Source: RGIG995 sp045542115 (GTDB taxonomy: Bacteria; Bacillota; Clostridia; Oscillospirales; UBA644). Taken from it: a stretch of DNA of 64,000 nucleotides. Below the pieces are notes generated by a model, which ran no database searches, was not told the origin of the DNA, and saw nothing but the letters and a program-made list of their open reading frames with translations. Location: the NCBI GenBank assembly GCA_045542115.1, contig JAZQKK010000014.1, positions 248,001 to 312,000 of the forward strand. The letters run 5' to 3'. This document shows, in pieces, positions 17,004-24,960 of the stretch (position 1 is its first letter; each line of letters begins with the position of its first letter). The translations under genes were made by a program, and so were the position numbers.

Positions 17004-17033
17004 AAAAACTCCTTGAAAATGGTATCGGGCATT

Positions 17034-17062
17034 ATTATATCACATCTGTTCTTCCTTGTCAA
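17034..17062 (-). promoter_or_regulatory. Sigma-A promoter of the MATE gene
   Basis: TTGACA (17057-17062) and TATAAT (17034-17039) on the minus strand, spacer 17 bases. Confidence 0.88.
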
Positions 17063-17220
17063 GAATCCGCACCTTTTTTCTTCCGCCGTACTATGATGGA
17101 ACGAACCGTTTTTTTCTTTCCGAAATTTGGGTTGATTAAAATCAGAAGTTTCGGAGGAAAATAATACTGTTCCAAGAAAATGAAAACAAACTTACATCGA
17201 AAATCATAGGAGGAAAAAGA

Positions 17221-17601
17221 ATGCCGCTGATTCGTCGAGGAGACATTTATTACGCGGACCTAAGCCCCGTCGTGGGGTCGGAGCAAGGGGGAATCCGACC
17301 GGTTCTTATCGTACAGAACGACGTGGGAAACAAGCACAGTCCTACGGTGATTGCCGCGGCAATTACCAGTAAAATCAATAAAAACCGCTTACCAACCCAC
17401 ATCGAAGTCGATGCTCGAAATTACGGTCTTGCCCGGGATTCCATTATCCTGCTGGAACAGATTCGAACCCTGGACAAACGCCGGTTAAAAGAACGAATGG
17501 GGCATCTGGACCGGGAAGCGATGGACCGGGTAGACCGGGCAATTTCCATCAGCTTCGGATTGGAAACTTCGCCCGTATCCCGAGAAGAACGGGACGCGTA
17601 A
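17221..17601 (+). CDS. mazF: MazF/PemK family endoribonuclease, no antitoxin adjacent
   Basis: A 126-residue type II toxin of the EndoA/NdoA kind, cutting RNA at short motifs. Family signatures RRGDIYYADLSPVVGSEQGGIRPVLIVQND, shortened here to the RGDIYYADLSPVVGSEQGG and RPVLIVQND cores, and the catalytic strand TSKINKNRLPTHIEV are intact. AGGAGG precedes the ATG. No MazE/EndoAI-like gene is present in the 217 bases upstream; only a 9-codon open frame is seen. In Bacillus the toxin follows an antitoxin gene, so this copy is an orphan, has a distant antitoxin, or acts as a housekeeping RNase. Confidence 0.94.
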   Translation: MPLIRRGDIYYADLSPVVGSEQGGIRPVLIVQNDVGNKHSPTVIAAAITSKINKNRLPTHIEVDARNYGLARDSIILLEQIRTLDKRRLKERMGHLDREAMDRVDRAISISFGLETSPVSREERDA

Positions 17602-17610
17602 AATACGAAA

Positions 17611-17635
17611 AAACCGCCTTTTCAGGCGGTTTTTC
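17611..17635 (+). terminator. Terminator of mazF
   Basis: AAACCGCC pairs with GGCGGTTT around a short loop, followed by TTTTT. Confidence 0.92.
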
Positions 17636-17652
17636 TATGTGGGATCGAGAGA

Positions 17653-17766
17653 TTAGCAGCAGTGGTCGTTGTCGCAGCCGCAACCGTTATTACCGTAAAC
17701 GGCGAAGATAATCACAGCAGCGATAAGGACGGTCCAGAAATAGTAATTGGAATTGCAGTTCATCAT
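17653..17766 (-). CDS. 37-residue Cys-rich membrane peptide
   Basis: Encodes MMNCNSNYYFWTVLI..., with one hydrophobic segment (about residues 10-26) and a short tail with five cysteines ending NNGCGCDNDHCC. AAGGAGG stands 7 bases before two tandem ATGs; if the second is used the product is 36 residues. The overall pattern (polar Asn/Tyr head, one helix, Gly-Cys tail) resembles tiny membrane proteins common in spore-forming Clostridia, but no named family is claimed. It lies between thiN and the mazF terminator, in the thiN orientation. Confidence 0.65.
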   Translation of the reverse strand: MMNCNSNYYFWTVLIAAVIIFAVYGNNGCGCDNDHCC

Positions 17767-17848
17767 AAGAAAGCCTCCTTAAATTCCGGGGGAATCGCGT
17801 TCCCACCGTTCATTGCCATCTTATGCAACAAGGAGGTGATATGTGAAA

Positions 17849-18466
17849 TCAATCGGCAGTACGAATCACGGCAAACCGCCCCGTTTCGGCAGAAAGGGTG
17901 GCGCGGTCTTCGGAAATTTCATTGCTGATCCCCAAGGGATAATCGTATGTAATCCGCGCATCGGTCAAAGGATAGCGAAACCCTTTCATCGTAAGCCCCG
18001 TCACCTGTTCGGTCAGGGCCAAAACGGAAAAATACCGGGAATCTTGGAGCGTATAGGTTTTCGTCACGGGGGCAGAAAGAACTTCAATCCATTGTTTTCC
18101 GTCGCTCATCGAAGCAGAAACCCCTTGGGAGACCAGATAATTCAAGGTCTGAACCGCTCCTAAGGTATGGTCCAGACGGCCTCCGATGCCTCCGGCAATC
18201 AAAAACTCCGTGATACCCCGTTGGAGTCCCAAACGGACGGCAAACATCGTATCGGTATCGTCCTTTTCTTTGGGAAGGCGAATCAGTTCCGCATTGGGCG
18301 GAATTTGGCCGGTATACGAGTCGAAATCCCCCAAAACGATGGATGGGGTAATCCCGCACCGACGGGCGTATTCCAGTCCGGAATCGGCACAAACGAACAC
18401 GTCATCGCAACGAAGTCCGGCAGGGGGTTGTTCAGACTTCGACCAACAAAAAATGACCCATCTCAT
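17849..18466 (-). CDS. thiN: Thiamine pyrophosphokinase
   Basis: Converts thiamine to thiamine diphosphate with ATP. About 205 residues. The N-terminal domain shows VCADSGLEYARRCGITPSIVLGDFDS (cores ADSGLEYAR and VLGDFDS) and PKEKDDTDTMFAV, followed by GGIGGRLDHTLG, all family signatures. ATG 18466 overlaps the rsgA stop as ATGA, with GGGAGG upstream; a start at 18481 would be inside rsgA. It ends the yicC-to-thiN row as in other Firmicutes, but rpe, which usually lies between rsgA and thiN, is absent. Confidence 0.95.
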   Translation of the reverse strand: MRWVIFCWSKSEQPPAGLRCDDVFVCADSGLEYARRCGITPSIVLGDFDSYTGQIPPNAELIRLPKEKDDTDTMFAVRLGLQRGITEFLIAGGIGGRLDHTLGAVQTLNYLVSQGVSASMSDGKQWIEVLSAPVTKTYTLQDSRYFSVLALTEQVTGLTMKGFRYPLTDARITYDYPLGISNEISEDRATLSAETGRFAVIRTAD

Positions 18467-19326
18467 TTCCGAACCTCCCAAGGACGCAACGGACCGATCT
18501 CCTCATACATCCGAAGATAATTTTCATAGCGGGAAGCGGGAATTCTTCCTTCTTCCACAGCCATTCGCACGGCGCAGTTTTTCTCTTTGCCGTGCGCACA
18601 GTCCCGGAAATAGCAATCTCCCAAATAGGGCTCAAATTCCGGGAAATATTCAGGCAAAAGGGAACGGTCATACAACCCACAAGGGAGAAACTCCAATTCG
18701 GAAAACCCCGGCGTATCGGCCAAAAATCCCCCTTCAAAGGGAAACAGTTCCACGGCACGGGTGGTGTGTTTGCCCCGTTGAAGTTTTCGGCTGACCTCCC
18801 CGGTCTGACGGACCAGATCGGGGGCAAGGGCATTGACCAAAGTGGATTTTCCCACCCCGGAAAGGCCGGCAAAGGCATTGGTCTTCCCCTTCATCTGTTC
18901 CCGTAAAACATTCACATTTTCGCCGGTCTTTGCACAGACCGAAAAACAAGGATATCCCAAAGACGAATAGGTTTCCCGCACCGACAAGGGGTCCGAAAGG
19001 TCGGTTTTATTTAACACCAGCATCGGCGTTACCCCGCAATGCCGGGCAATGACGGTCAACTTATCCAACGTATACAAATTGGGCAAAGGGTCACACAAGG
19101 CAACAACGATAAACAAATGATCCAAATTAGCTACCGCAGGTCGAAGCAACACGTTTCGCCGGGGAAGGATTTCCGAAATAGCTTCGCCGTCAAATTTCAC
19201 CCGGTCCCCTACATATAATATATTGCGGTCCCGTTTTAGACCGCCTCGGCCCCGGCATTGATAGACCTGTCCGTCACTCAAAACCTCATACAGGCCGCCA
19301 AGCCCTCGAATTACGATTCCTTCCAT
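18463..19326 (-). CDS. rsgA: Ribosome small-subunit-dependent GTPase A
   Basis: A late-acting 30S assembly factor of about 287 residues. The GTPase motifs are circularly permuted, as expected: G4 LVLNKTDL comes first, then G1 GLSGVGKSTLVNAL and G3 DTPGFSELE. An N-terminal OB domain (about 1-70) and a C-terminal zinc motif (CYFRDCAHGKEKNCAV) are present. ATG 19326 begins one base after the kinase gene's TAA. Location next to prkC and prpC is conserved, and RsgA is a known PrkC substrate in Bacillus. Confidence 0.96.
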   Translation of the reverse strand: MEGIVIRGLGGLYEVLSDGQVYQCRGRGGLKRDRNILYVGDRVKFDGEAISEILPRRNVLLRPAVANLDHLFIVVALCDPLPNLYTLDKLTVIARHCGVTPMLVLNKTDLSDPLSVRETYSSLGYPCFSVCAKTGENVNVLREQMKGKTNAFAGLSGVGKSTLVNALAPDLVRQTGEVSRKLQRGKHTTRAVELFPFEGGFLADTPGFSELEFLPCGLYDRSLLPEYFPEFEPYLGDCYFRDCAHGKEKNCAVRMAVEEGRIPASRYENYLRMYEEIGPLRPWEVRK

Positions 19327-19327
19327 A

Positions 19328-21013
19328 TTATTCCTGCGGCTCCACACCCTTGCTCACCGTTACGGTAATGGTCTGGGAAAGAGGAATGACCGAATCGGCA
19401 GGAGCGGACTGAGAAATAACCTGCCCCTCGGGAACGGTTTCGCTAAACACTTCGTTGATGGAAACGTTGGTAATTCCCTTTTTATAAAGAGCAGTAATGG
19501 CAGTCTCCTTGGCAGAACCCACCAAATTGGGGACGATAGCCTCAGTCACCGCGGCGCGGACGTTGACGTAAATGGTCACCGTCGTACCTTCCGTAACTTC
19601 CGTTCCGGCGGCAGGTTCACACCGTAAAACGATTCCTTCATCCACGGCAACATTTCCGACTTCTGCCTGACGAACGTAAGTAAGCCCCACGTTTTTCAAA
19701 GCGGCAATAGCCTGCGTCTCGGTTTTTCCCGCCAACTCAGGAATCGCAATACTGCGGCCGCCCTTACTGATAACCAACGTAATTTCCGACCCGGACACCA
19801 CAGATTCCCCGGAATTGGGAGACTGCTCCAACACCACACCGGATTCTACGGCGTTGTCAAACTCATATTGAAGATTGAAACGGAAATTCTTGGCCACTTC
19901 GTAATTAGCTTCGATATCGTTATAAGACATTCCTACGTACTGGGGAACGTTTACGTATTCTTGATAGAGATTGGAAACGATAGCCACCATCGTACCAACC
20001 CCCGCAAAGACCAGCAACGCGGAAAGCAACAAGGCACAAACCATCGCCAGCTGGGTGTTTCGGACGTGGAGATAGGTATCTTCGTCATCGGGATACATTG
20101 CCCGCAAAAAGCCCAAAAATCCCTTGCGCTTTTTCGCCTTTCGGCCGGGGAGGCGGTATTCTTTGGGATACGGAAAGACCGTCTCGGGATTCTTTTCCAA
20201 TTTTTCCAAGTCATTGAGCATCGCCTTGGCATCCTGATACCGATGAGAAGGATTCTTTGCCATTGCCCGGAAAATCACTTGTTGGAAGCCCACGGGAAGA
20301 TCCGGAATCAACTTACAGGGAGGATAAGGGGGCTTTTCCACCTGCATCCGAGCCACGTCGACGGGGGAAGATGCATCAAAAGGTAATTTTCCCGTCAGAA
20401 GAGCATACATCATTACTCCGACGGAATACAGGTCGGATTTATTATCAGTAACGTCGCCCCGTGCCTGTTCGGGGGAAATGTAATGCACCGAGCCTACCGC
20501 TTCGTCGGAGAGAGAATCCCCCTCAAAATTGGGGACCGATGCAATGCCGAAATCAGTCACTTTTACCGAAGCGTCGGCCAAAAGAAGAATATTTTCCGGC
20601 TTGATATCGTGATGGACCACACCCCGTTCGTGGGCGTGGGACAGCGCGCTTAAAATTTGACGGAGATAATGGATCGCTTCTTCCGAAGAAAGGGCACCCT
20701 TTTGGTCCATTCGGTCTTTCAGGGTCACGCCGTCCACGTATTCCATTACGATATACTGCAAGCGACCTTCAAAATTCACGTCGTGAACGTTGACGATATT
20801 GGGATGGGACATTAAAGAAATGGCCCGGGATTCGTTATAAAACCGGCGCCGGGATTCCTGGTCGCCCAATTTGTCGGCCCGGAGGACTTTCAGGGAAACT
20901 TCCCGGTCTTCCATTAAATCGTAGGCGCGGAACACCACGGACATTCCGCCGACCCCTAAGGTACTGCGAATCTGATACCGGTTATTTACGATGCTTCCTA
21001 TCAGTTGTTTCAT
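19328..21013 (-). CDS. prkC: PASTA-domain Ser/Thr protein kinase (PrkC/StkP type)
   Basis: Membrane kinase of 561 residues that senses muropeptides or cell-wall state. Layout: kinase domain (about 1-275, glycine loop LGVGGMSVVFRAYD, catalytic HHDIKPEN, DFGIA), basic juxtamembrane region, one transmembrane helix (about 325-350), then three extracellular PASTA repeats. The catalytic loop reads HHD where nearly all relatives have HRD, so it is a non-RD kinase by sequence; the essential Asp, the DFG and the lysine in SLKVL are kept. Its ATG overlaps the phosphatase stop as ATGA. Confidence 0.96.
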   Translation of the reverse strand: MKQLIGSIVNNRYQIRSTLGVGGMSVVFRAYDLMEDREVSLKVLRADKLGDQESRRRFYNESRAISLMSHPNIVNVHDVNFEGRLQYIVMEYVDGVTLKDRMDQKGALSSEEAIHYLRQILSALSHAHERGVVHHDIKPENILLLADASVKVTDFGIASVPNFEGDSLSDEAVGSVHYISPEQARGDVTDNKSDLYSVGVMMYALLTGKLPFDASSPVDVARMQVEKPPYPPCKLIPDLPVGFQQVIFRAMAKNPSHRYQDAKAMLNDLEKLEKNPETVFPYPKEYRLPGRKAKKRKGFLGFLRAMYPDDEDTYLHVRNTQLAMVCALLLSALLVFAGVGTMVAIVSNLYQEYVNVPQYVGMSYNDIEANYEVAKNFRFNLQYEFDNAVESGVVLEQSPNSGESVVSGSEITLVISKGGRSIAIPELAGKTETQAIAALKNVGLTYVRQAEVGNVAVDEGIVLRCEPAAGTEVTEGTTVTIYVNVRAAVTEAIVPNLVGSAKETAITALYKKGITNVSINEVFSETVPEGQVISQSAPADSVIPLSQTITVTVSKGVEPQE

Positions 21014-21756
21014 CGGTCTTTCCCCTCACTTTCTTCCCACAGGATTCCTACGGTCACGTTATCCGGACCGCCGCCTTCCAAGGCGGTTTTTACCAAAATC
21101 TCCGCAACTTGTTCCGGAGGAGTAGTTTCAAATAAGCGTTGAATCTCAGACTCCGGAACCGGAACGGTCAAGCCGTCGGTACATAAGAGAAAAATATCAC
21201 CTTTTTTCACGTCGGAAAAGACGATTTCCGGCTGAGAATCTTCCGCATACCCCAAGGCTCGGGTAATCACGTTGCGGTGAGGATGGGTCTCTCCTTCTTC
21301 CGGCGTAATTTCTTTCCGGTCGATCATTTCCTGGACCAGCGAATGGTCTTTGGTCAACCGGCGAAGAGTTCCGTTACGGAATAAGTAGCAGCGGCTGTCC
21401 CCCACGTGGGCAATACAGATCTTTTCGCCCGTGCCAACGGCAAGAACCACAGTAGACCCCATTCCGGCAACGTCGGGGGTTACGGCAGACGTCTCTGCAA
21501 TGAGTCGGCTGACCCTGGAAATGACTCCGCAGATCACGTTTTTCAGTTCTTTGGTGCGAATTCCCGCGTGCAGACGGGTAGAAAACAGTTCGTAAAAACT
21601 CCGTACTGCAATCTCCGCGGCAACGTTTCCGCCCCGATGTCCGCCCATTCCGTCGCAAAGAACGGAAAATTGAACGCCGGGAAGGCGGCCCTGACAGAAC
21701 GCATCCTGATTGGTGGCCCGCTTTTTTCCCACATCGGTCATCATATAACTTTTCAC
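21010..21756 (-). CDS. prpC: PP2C-family Ser/Thr phosphatase (Stp/PrpC)
   Basis: Dephosphorylates PrkC and its targets. The 248 residues carry the PPM motifs: KRATNQDAF, the metal-binding DGMGGHRGG, HVGDSRCYLFR, LCTDGLT and GGGPDNVTVG. The start appears to be GTG 21756 (MKSYMMTDVGKKR), matching the usual N-terminus; an ATG four codons later would remove the first strand. It is coupled to prkC by a four-base overlap. Confidence 0.96.
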   Translation of the reverse strand: MKSYMMTDVGKKRATNQDAFCQGRLPGVQFSVLCDGMGGHRGGNVAAEIAVRSFYELFSTRLHAGIRTKELKNVICGVISRVSRLIAETSAVTPDVAGMGSTVVLAVGTGEKICIAHVGDSRCYLFRNGTLRRLTKDHSLVQEMIDRKEITPEEGETHPHRNVITRALGYAEDSQPEIVFSDVKKGDIFLLCTDGLTVPVPESEIQRLFETTPPEQVAEILVKTALEGGGPDNVTVGILWEESEGKDR

Positions 21757-21802
21757 GCAACAATCCCTGCCTTTCTTGAAGAATGGGGACGGATTTTATC
21801 CA

Positions 21803-22834
21803 TTACCGGTTCTTTTCTTTTTCAAACCGGGCTCGCAATTGTCCGCACGAAGCATCGATATCTTTTCCTAACTTCCGGCGGCAGGTCACGTTGATGCCCT
21901 GCTCGGAAAGAATCGACGAAAAACGGCGGACCCGGTCGGGGGTGGACGGCTCAAAGTCCCGTTCTTCCACCCGATTCATCGGAATCAGATTGACGTGAGC
22001 CAATTTCCGATGGAGGTGCCGCGCCAACAAACGGGCGTGCTGAGGAGTATCGTTGACTCCGTTGATCATAATGTATTCGTAAGAAATGCGGCGACCGGTG
22101 GCGGCGGTATAACGGTCACAGGCGGCCAAGACTTCTTCTACGGGATAAGTACGGTTGACCGGCATAATCCGGTTTCGGGTCTCATTATCGGGAGCGTGGA
22201 GGGAGACCGAAAGAGTGATTTGGAAATTCTCTTCCGCCAGGCGGTCCATCTGAGGAACCAGCCCGCAAGTGGATACGGAAATATGCCGCTGGCTCATTCC
22301 GAATCCTTTGGGAGAGGTCAGATTCCGGATAAACGTGACAAGGTTATCGTAATTATCCAAGGGTTCCCCGACCCCCATCACCACTACGTGGGAGACCGGG
22401 TCGGTGCGGTTGATATAAGAAATCTGGGCAAACATCTCCCCTGCCGTCAGATTCCGGACTTTGCCTTTGAGGGTGGATGCGCAGAAGCGGCATCCCATAT
22501 TACAGCCGACCTGGGAAGAAATACAAACGGAATTTCCGTGTTCGTACCGCATCAAAACCGTTTCGATGTGATTCCCGTCCCCAAGACGGAACAGGTATTT
22601 TTTCGTTCCGTCGGAAGAAACGCTGCACGTTGCCTCGGAAAGCGTGGCAAGGCAACATTGCTCCGTCAAAGTTTCCCGCAGGTCCTTGGACAGGTCGGAC
22701 ATTTCGTCAAAGGACTGCACGCCCCGGGCAAGCCACCGGTAAATCTGACCGGCACGGAACCCGGGAAGACCAAAGGTTTTGACCTGTTCGGTCAATTGGT
22801 CAAAAGTGAGAGAAGACAAGTCAATCTTTTCCAA
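21803..22834 (-). CDS. rlmN: 23S rRNA (A2503-C2)/tRNA methyltransferase RlmN
   Basis: Radical-SAM enzyme of 343 residues that methylates A2503 of 23S rRNA and A37 of some tRNAs. The 4Fe-4S motif is CNMGCRFCAS; GEPLDNYDN and the late Cys of CRRKLGKDIDASCGQL are also visible. The start is TTG 22834 with GGAG upstream; no ATG fits better. It lies 4 bases after the zinc metallopeptidase gene, where many Firmicutes have rsmB. Confidence 0.96.
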   Translation of the reverse strand: MEKIDLSSLTFDQLTEQVKTFGLPGFRAGQIYRWLARGVQSFDEMSDLSKDLRETLTEQCCLATLSEATCSVSSDGTKKYLFRLGDGNHIETVLMRYEHGNSVCISSQVGCNMGCRFCASTLKGKVRNLTAGEMFAQISYINRTDPVSHVVVMGVGEPLDNYDNLVTFIRNLTSPKGFGMSQRHISVSTCGLVPQMDRLAEENFQITLSVSLHAPDNETRNRIMPVNRTYPVEEVLAACDRYTAATGRRISYEYIMINGVNDTPQHARLLARHLHRKLAHVNLIPMNRVEERDFEPSTPDRVRRFSSILSEQGINVTCRRKLGKDIDASCGQLRARFEKEKNR

Positions 22835-22838
22835 AATT

Positions 22839-23543
22839 TTATCTCCTGCGTCTTGAACCGAAAATCATAAAAAAGTACCGGAACAACTGCCAAAGAGAGG
22901 TCAAAAGGGCCACCACGTAGGTCATTGCGGCAGAAGACAGAACCTTTTTTGCCCCGGACAATTCGTCTTCGTCCAGATATCCGCCTTCCAACACGGCAAT
23001 CGCCCGGCGGGAGGCGTTAAATTCCACGGGAAGAGTCACCAATTGGAACAAAACCGTAACGCCGAAAAGAATCACGCCCGCCAACGCTACGATATCACTG
23101 AGCAAAAATCCAATAAAAATGAGAATCCAGGAAAACTTGGATGCAAAGTTCGTAACAGGCAGAATCGCCGTACGGAACTTAATGGGAGCGTACCCTACGT
23201 GGTACTGCACCGCGTGACCCGCTTCGTGGGCAGCGATCCCCAGAGCGGCGATGGACGTAGACCCATAGACCCCTTCCGAAAGACCGATATACTTTTCCTT
23301 GGGATGATAATGGTCGGACAGATTTCCGGTAATCTGCTTGACGGTTACGTCGTAGATTCCGTTGGAATGGAGAATCTGCTCCGCAATCTGCGCTCCGGTA
23401 AACCCCCGGCGGGTCTGTACTTTGGAATACTTATTGTAATTCCGCTGAACGGCGCCGGAAGCAAGGGCTGACAGAAGAATCAAGGGCAACATCCAGATAA
23501 GATATCCGCCGTACCCGGAATAATAGAAATAATCGAAGGGCAT
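22839..23543 (-). CDS. YugP-like membrane zinc metallopeptidase
   Basis: A 234-residue protein of the neutral zinc metallopeptidase group (B. subtilis YugP). It has an N-terminal helix, the zinc motif HEAGHAVQY (about residue 106), two or three hydrophobic segments after it, and the downstream EFNASRRAIAVLE block that holds the third metal ligand in the family. A basic SRRRR tail ends it. Physiological substrate unknown. It stands between fmt and rlmN. Confidence 0.92.
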   Translation of the reverse strand: MPFDYFYYSGYGGYLIWMLPLILLSALASGAVQRNYNKYSKVQTRRGFTGAQIAEQILHSNGIYDVTVKQITGNLSDHYHPKEKYIGLSEGVYGSTSIAALGIAAHEAGHAVQYHVGYAPIKFRTAILPVTNFASKFSWILIFIGFLLSDIVALAGVILFGVTVLFQLVTLPVEFNASRRAIAVLEGGYLDEDELSGAKKVLSSAAMTYVVALLTSLWQLFRYFFMIFGSRRRR

Positions 23544-23554
23544 ACAACAACCTC

Positions 23555-24466
23555 TTATTCAAATAGATCGTGGCGGTTTCCCGCACAGAAACTCTCGCCG
23601 GACATTGGCTTTTTTCCTTCCGGCTGAACGGTTTTGAGGCGAAGGCCGCCATCGGCGACTTTGATGATCAAATGCTTTTTATCCACAATCGTACCGCAAG
23701 CAGCGTTCCAATCTCCGTCTACCGGCTCGGATTCCAGAATCTTGACGTTCTTTCCGCCGCAGAAGGCAAACGCACAGGGCTCCGGAGCCAATCCTCGAAC
23801 CCGGTTATGCAACTCGGTCTTCGACCGGGTAAAATCCAATTTCCGGGTCTCTTTGGTAATCATCGACGCATAACAGGTGGGGCCTTGTTGGGGAATCCGG
23901 GGGGCCGTACCGTCGGCAATCAATCCCACCGTTTTGACCAACAATTCGCCGCCCATCTTCGCCAGACGGTCGTGAAGCGTACCGAAGGTATCGTCGGAAG
24001 TGATGGGGGTAGATGCGGTCAAAATCATATCTCCCGTATCCAGCCCTTCGTCCATATACATTGTGGTAACACCGGTTTCGGACTGTCCGTCCATCAACAC
24101 GTGATTGACCGGCGCCGCACCCCGATACATCGGCAACAGAGAGCCGTGCACGTTGATGCAACCGTATTTGGGATAATTCAAAACGTAAGCCGGAAGAATT
24201 TTGCCGTAAGCGACGACGATGATAAGGTCCGGGTCGATTTCCCGAAGCAACGGAAGAATCGCCTCATCTTTCAGTGTTTCCGGAGTTTCCACCCGGTATT
24301 CCCGTTGCAGAGCAAGTTCTTTCACGGGAGTACAGGTCATTTTATATCCTCTTCCCTTGGGACGGTCGGGCTGCGTGACAACGCAATCCACCGAAATTCC
24401 GGCGGTTCCCAGGGCGGATAAACTTTCTACGGCAAAGGGAGAAGTTCCCATAAACAAAATTTTCAT
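23555..24466 (-). CDS. fmt: Methionyl-tRNA formyltransferase
   Basis: Formylates initiator Met-tRNA. About 303 residues. N-terminal MKILFMGTSPFAVESL, the folate/catalytic block with NVHGSLLPMYRGAAPVNH (Asn, His and later Asp of the formyltransferase site) and the GLDTGDMI segment are present, followed by the C-terminal OB-like domain. ATG 24466 follows GAGG by six bases; a TTG at 24478 overlaps def but has no ribosome binding site. def and fmt are adjacent as usual. Confidence 0.97.
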   Translation of the reverse strand: MKILFMGTSPFAVESLSALGTAGISVDCVVTQPDRPKGRGYKMTCTPVKELALQREYRVETPETLKDEAILPLLREIDPDLIIVVAYGKILPAYVLNYPKYGCINVHGSLLPMYRGAAPVNHVLMDGQSETGVTTMYMDEGLDTGDMILTASTPITSDDTFGTLHDRLAKMGGELLVKTVGLIADGTAPRIPQQGPTCYASMITKETRKLDFTRSKTELHNRVRGLAPEPCAFAFCGGKNVKILESEPVDGDWNAACGTIVDKKHLIIKVADGGLRLKTVQPEGKKPMSGESFCAGNRHDLFE

Positions 24467-24474
24467 AATGGTCC

Positions 24475-24936
24475 TCAATCATCCAACTGAACGTATTCGG
24501 TGACGTGTTCCCGGTACAGGTGACCGTCCAGATGGTCGGTCTCGTGGCAGAAGCAAACGGCAACGATGCCGGTGCGGGTATATTTCACGGGGTTTCCGTA
24601 TTCATCCTGGGCCTCTACCGTCACTTTGGCGGGGCGAACGGTCTTTCCCCAAACACCGGGGACGGAAAGGCATCCTTCCGTGGGAGTTTGCGTTCCTTCG
24701 GTATGGGTAATCACGGGATTGACCAGCACCAAAACTTCGTCGTTGTCGTCCACCACCAGGGCAAGGCGCTTCAATACTCCCACCTGCGGGGCGGCAAGGC
24801 CGGCGCCGTTGGCCTTTGCCAACGTATCCTTCATATCTTCCACCAACTGACGAAGACGGTCGTCAAATACGGTAACGGGACGGCAAACCTTTGCCAAAAT
24901 TTCGTCCCCTTCTTTTACGATGTTACGAATAGCCAT
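24475..24936 (-). CDS. def: Peptide deformylase
   Basis: Removes the N-formyl group from nascent proteins. At 153 residues it has the three family motifs: GAGLAAPQVG, EGCLSVPG and the metal-binding HETDH in CFCHETDHLDG. The residue before the last motif is Cys rather than the usual Gln, a minor oddity. It is followed by fmt after 8 bases and preceded by priA. Confidence 0.97.
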   Translation of the reverse strand: MAIRNIVKEGDEILAKVCRPVTVFDDRLRQLVEDMKDTLAKANGAGLAAPQVGVLKRLALVVDDNDEVLVLVNPVITHTEGTQTPTEGCLSVPGVWGKTVRPAKVTVEAQDEYGNPVKYTRTGIVAVCFCHETDHLDGHLYREHVTEYVQLDD

Positions 24937-24960
24937 AATTTATGCTTCCTTTCGGGAAAA

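Noticed and set aside
17004..17220. Hidden MazE antitoxin upstream of mazF
   Set aside because: The only start with a ribosome binding site there gives a 9-codon frame; no helix-rich small protein fits.
17831..17846. Perfect AAGGAGGTGAT on the plus strand followed by ATG TGA and GTG
   Set aside because: The ATG is followed at once by a stop and the GTG frame is antisense to thiN; no promoter is seen. Probably chance.
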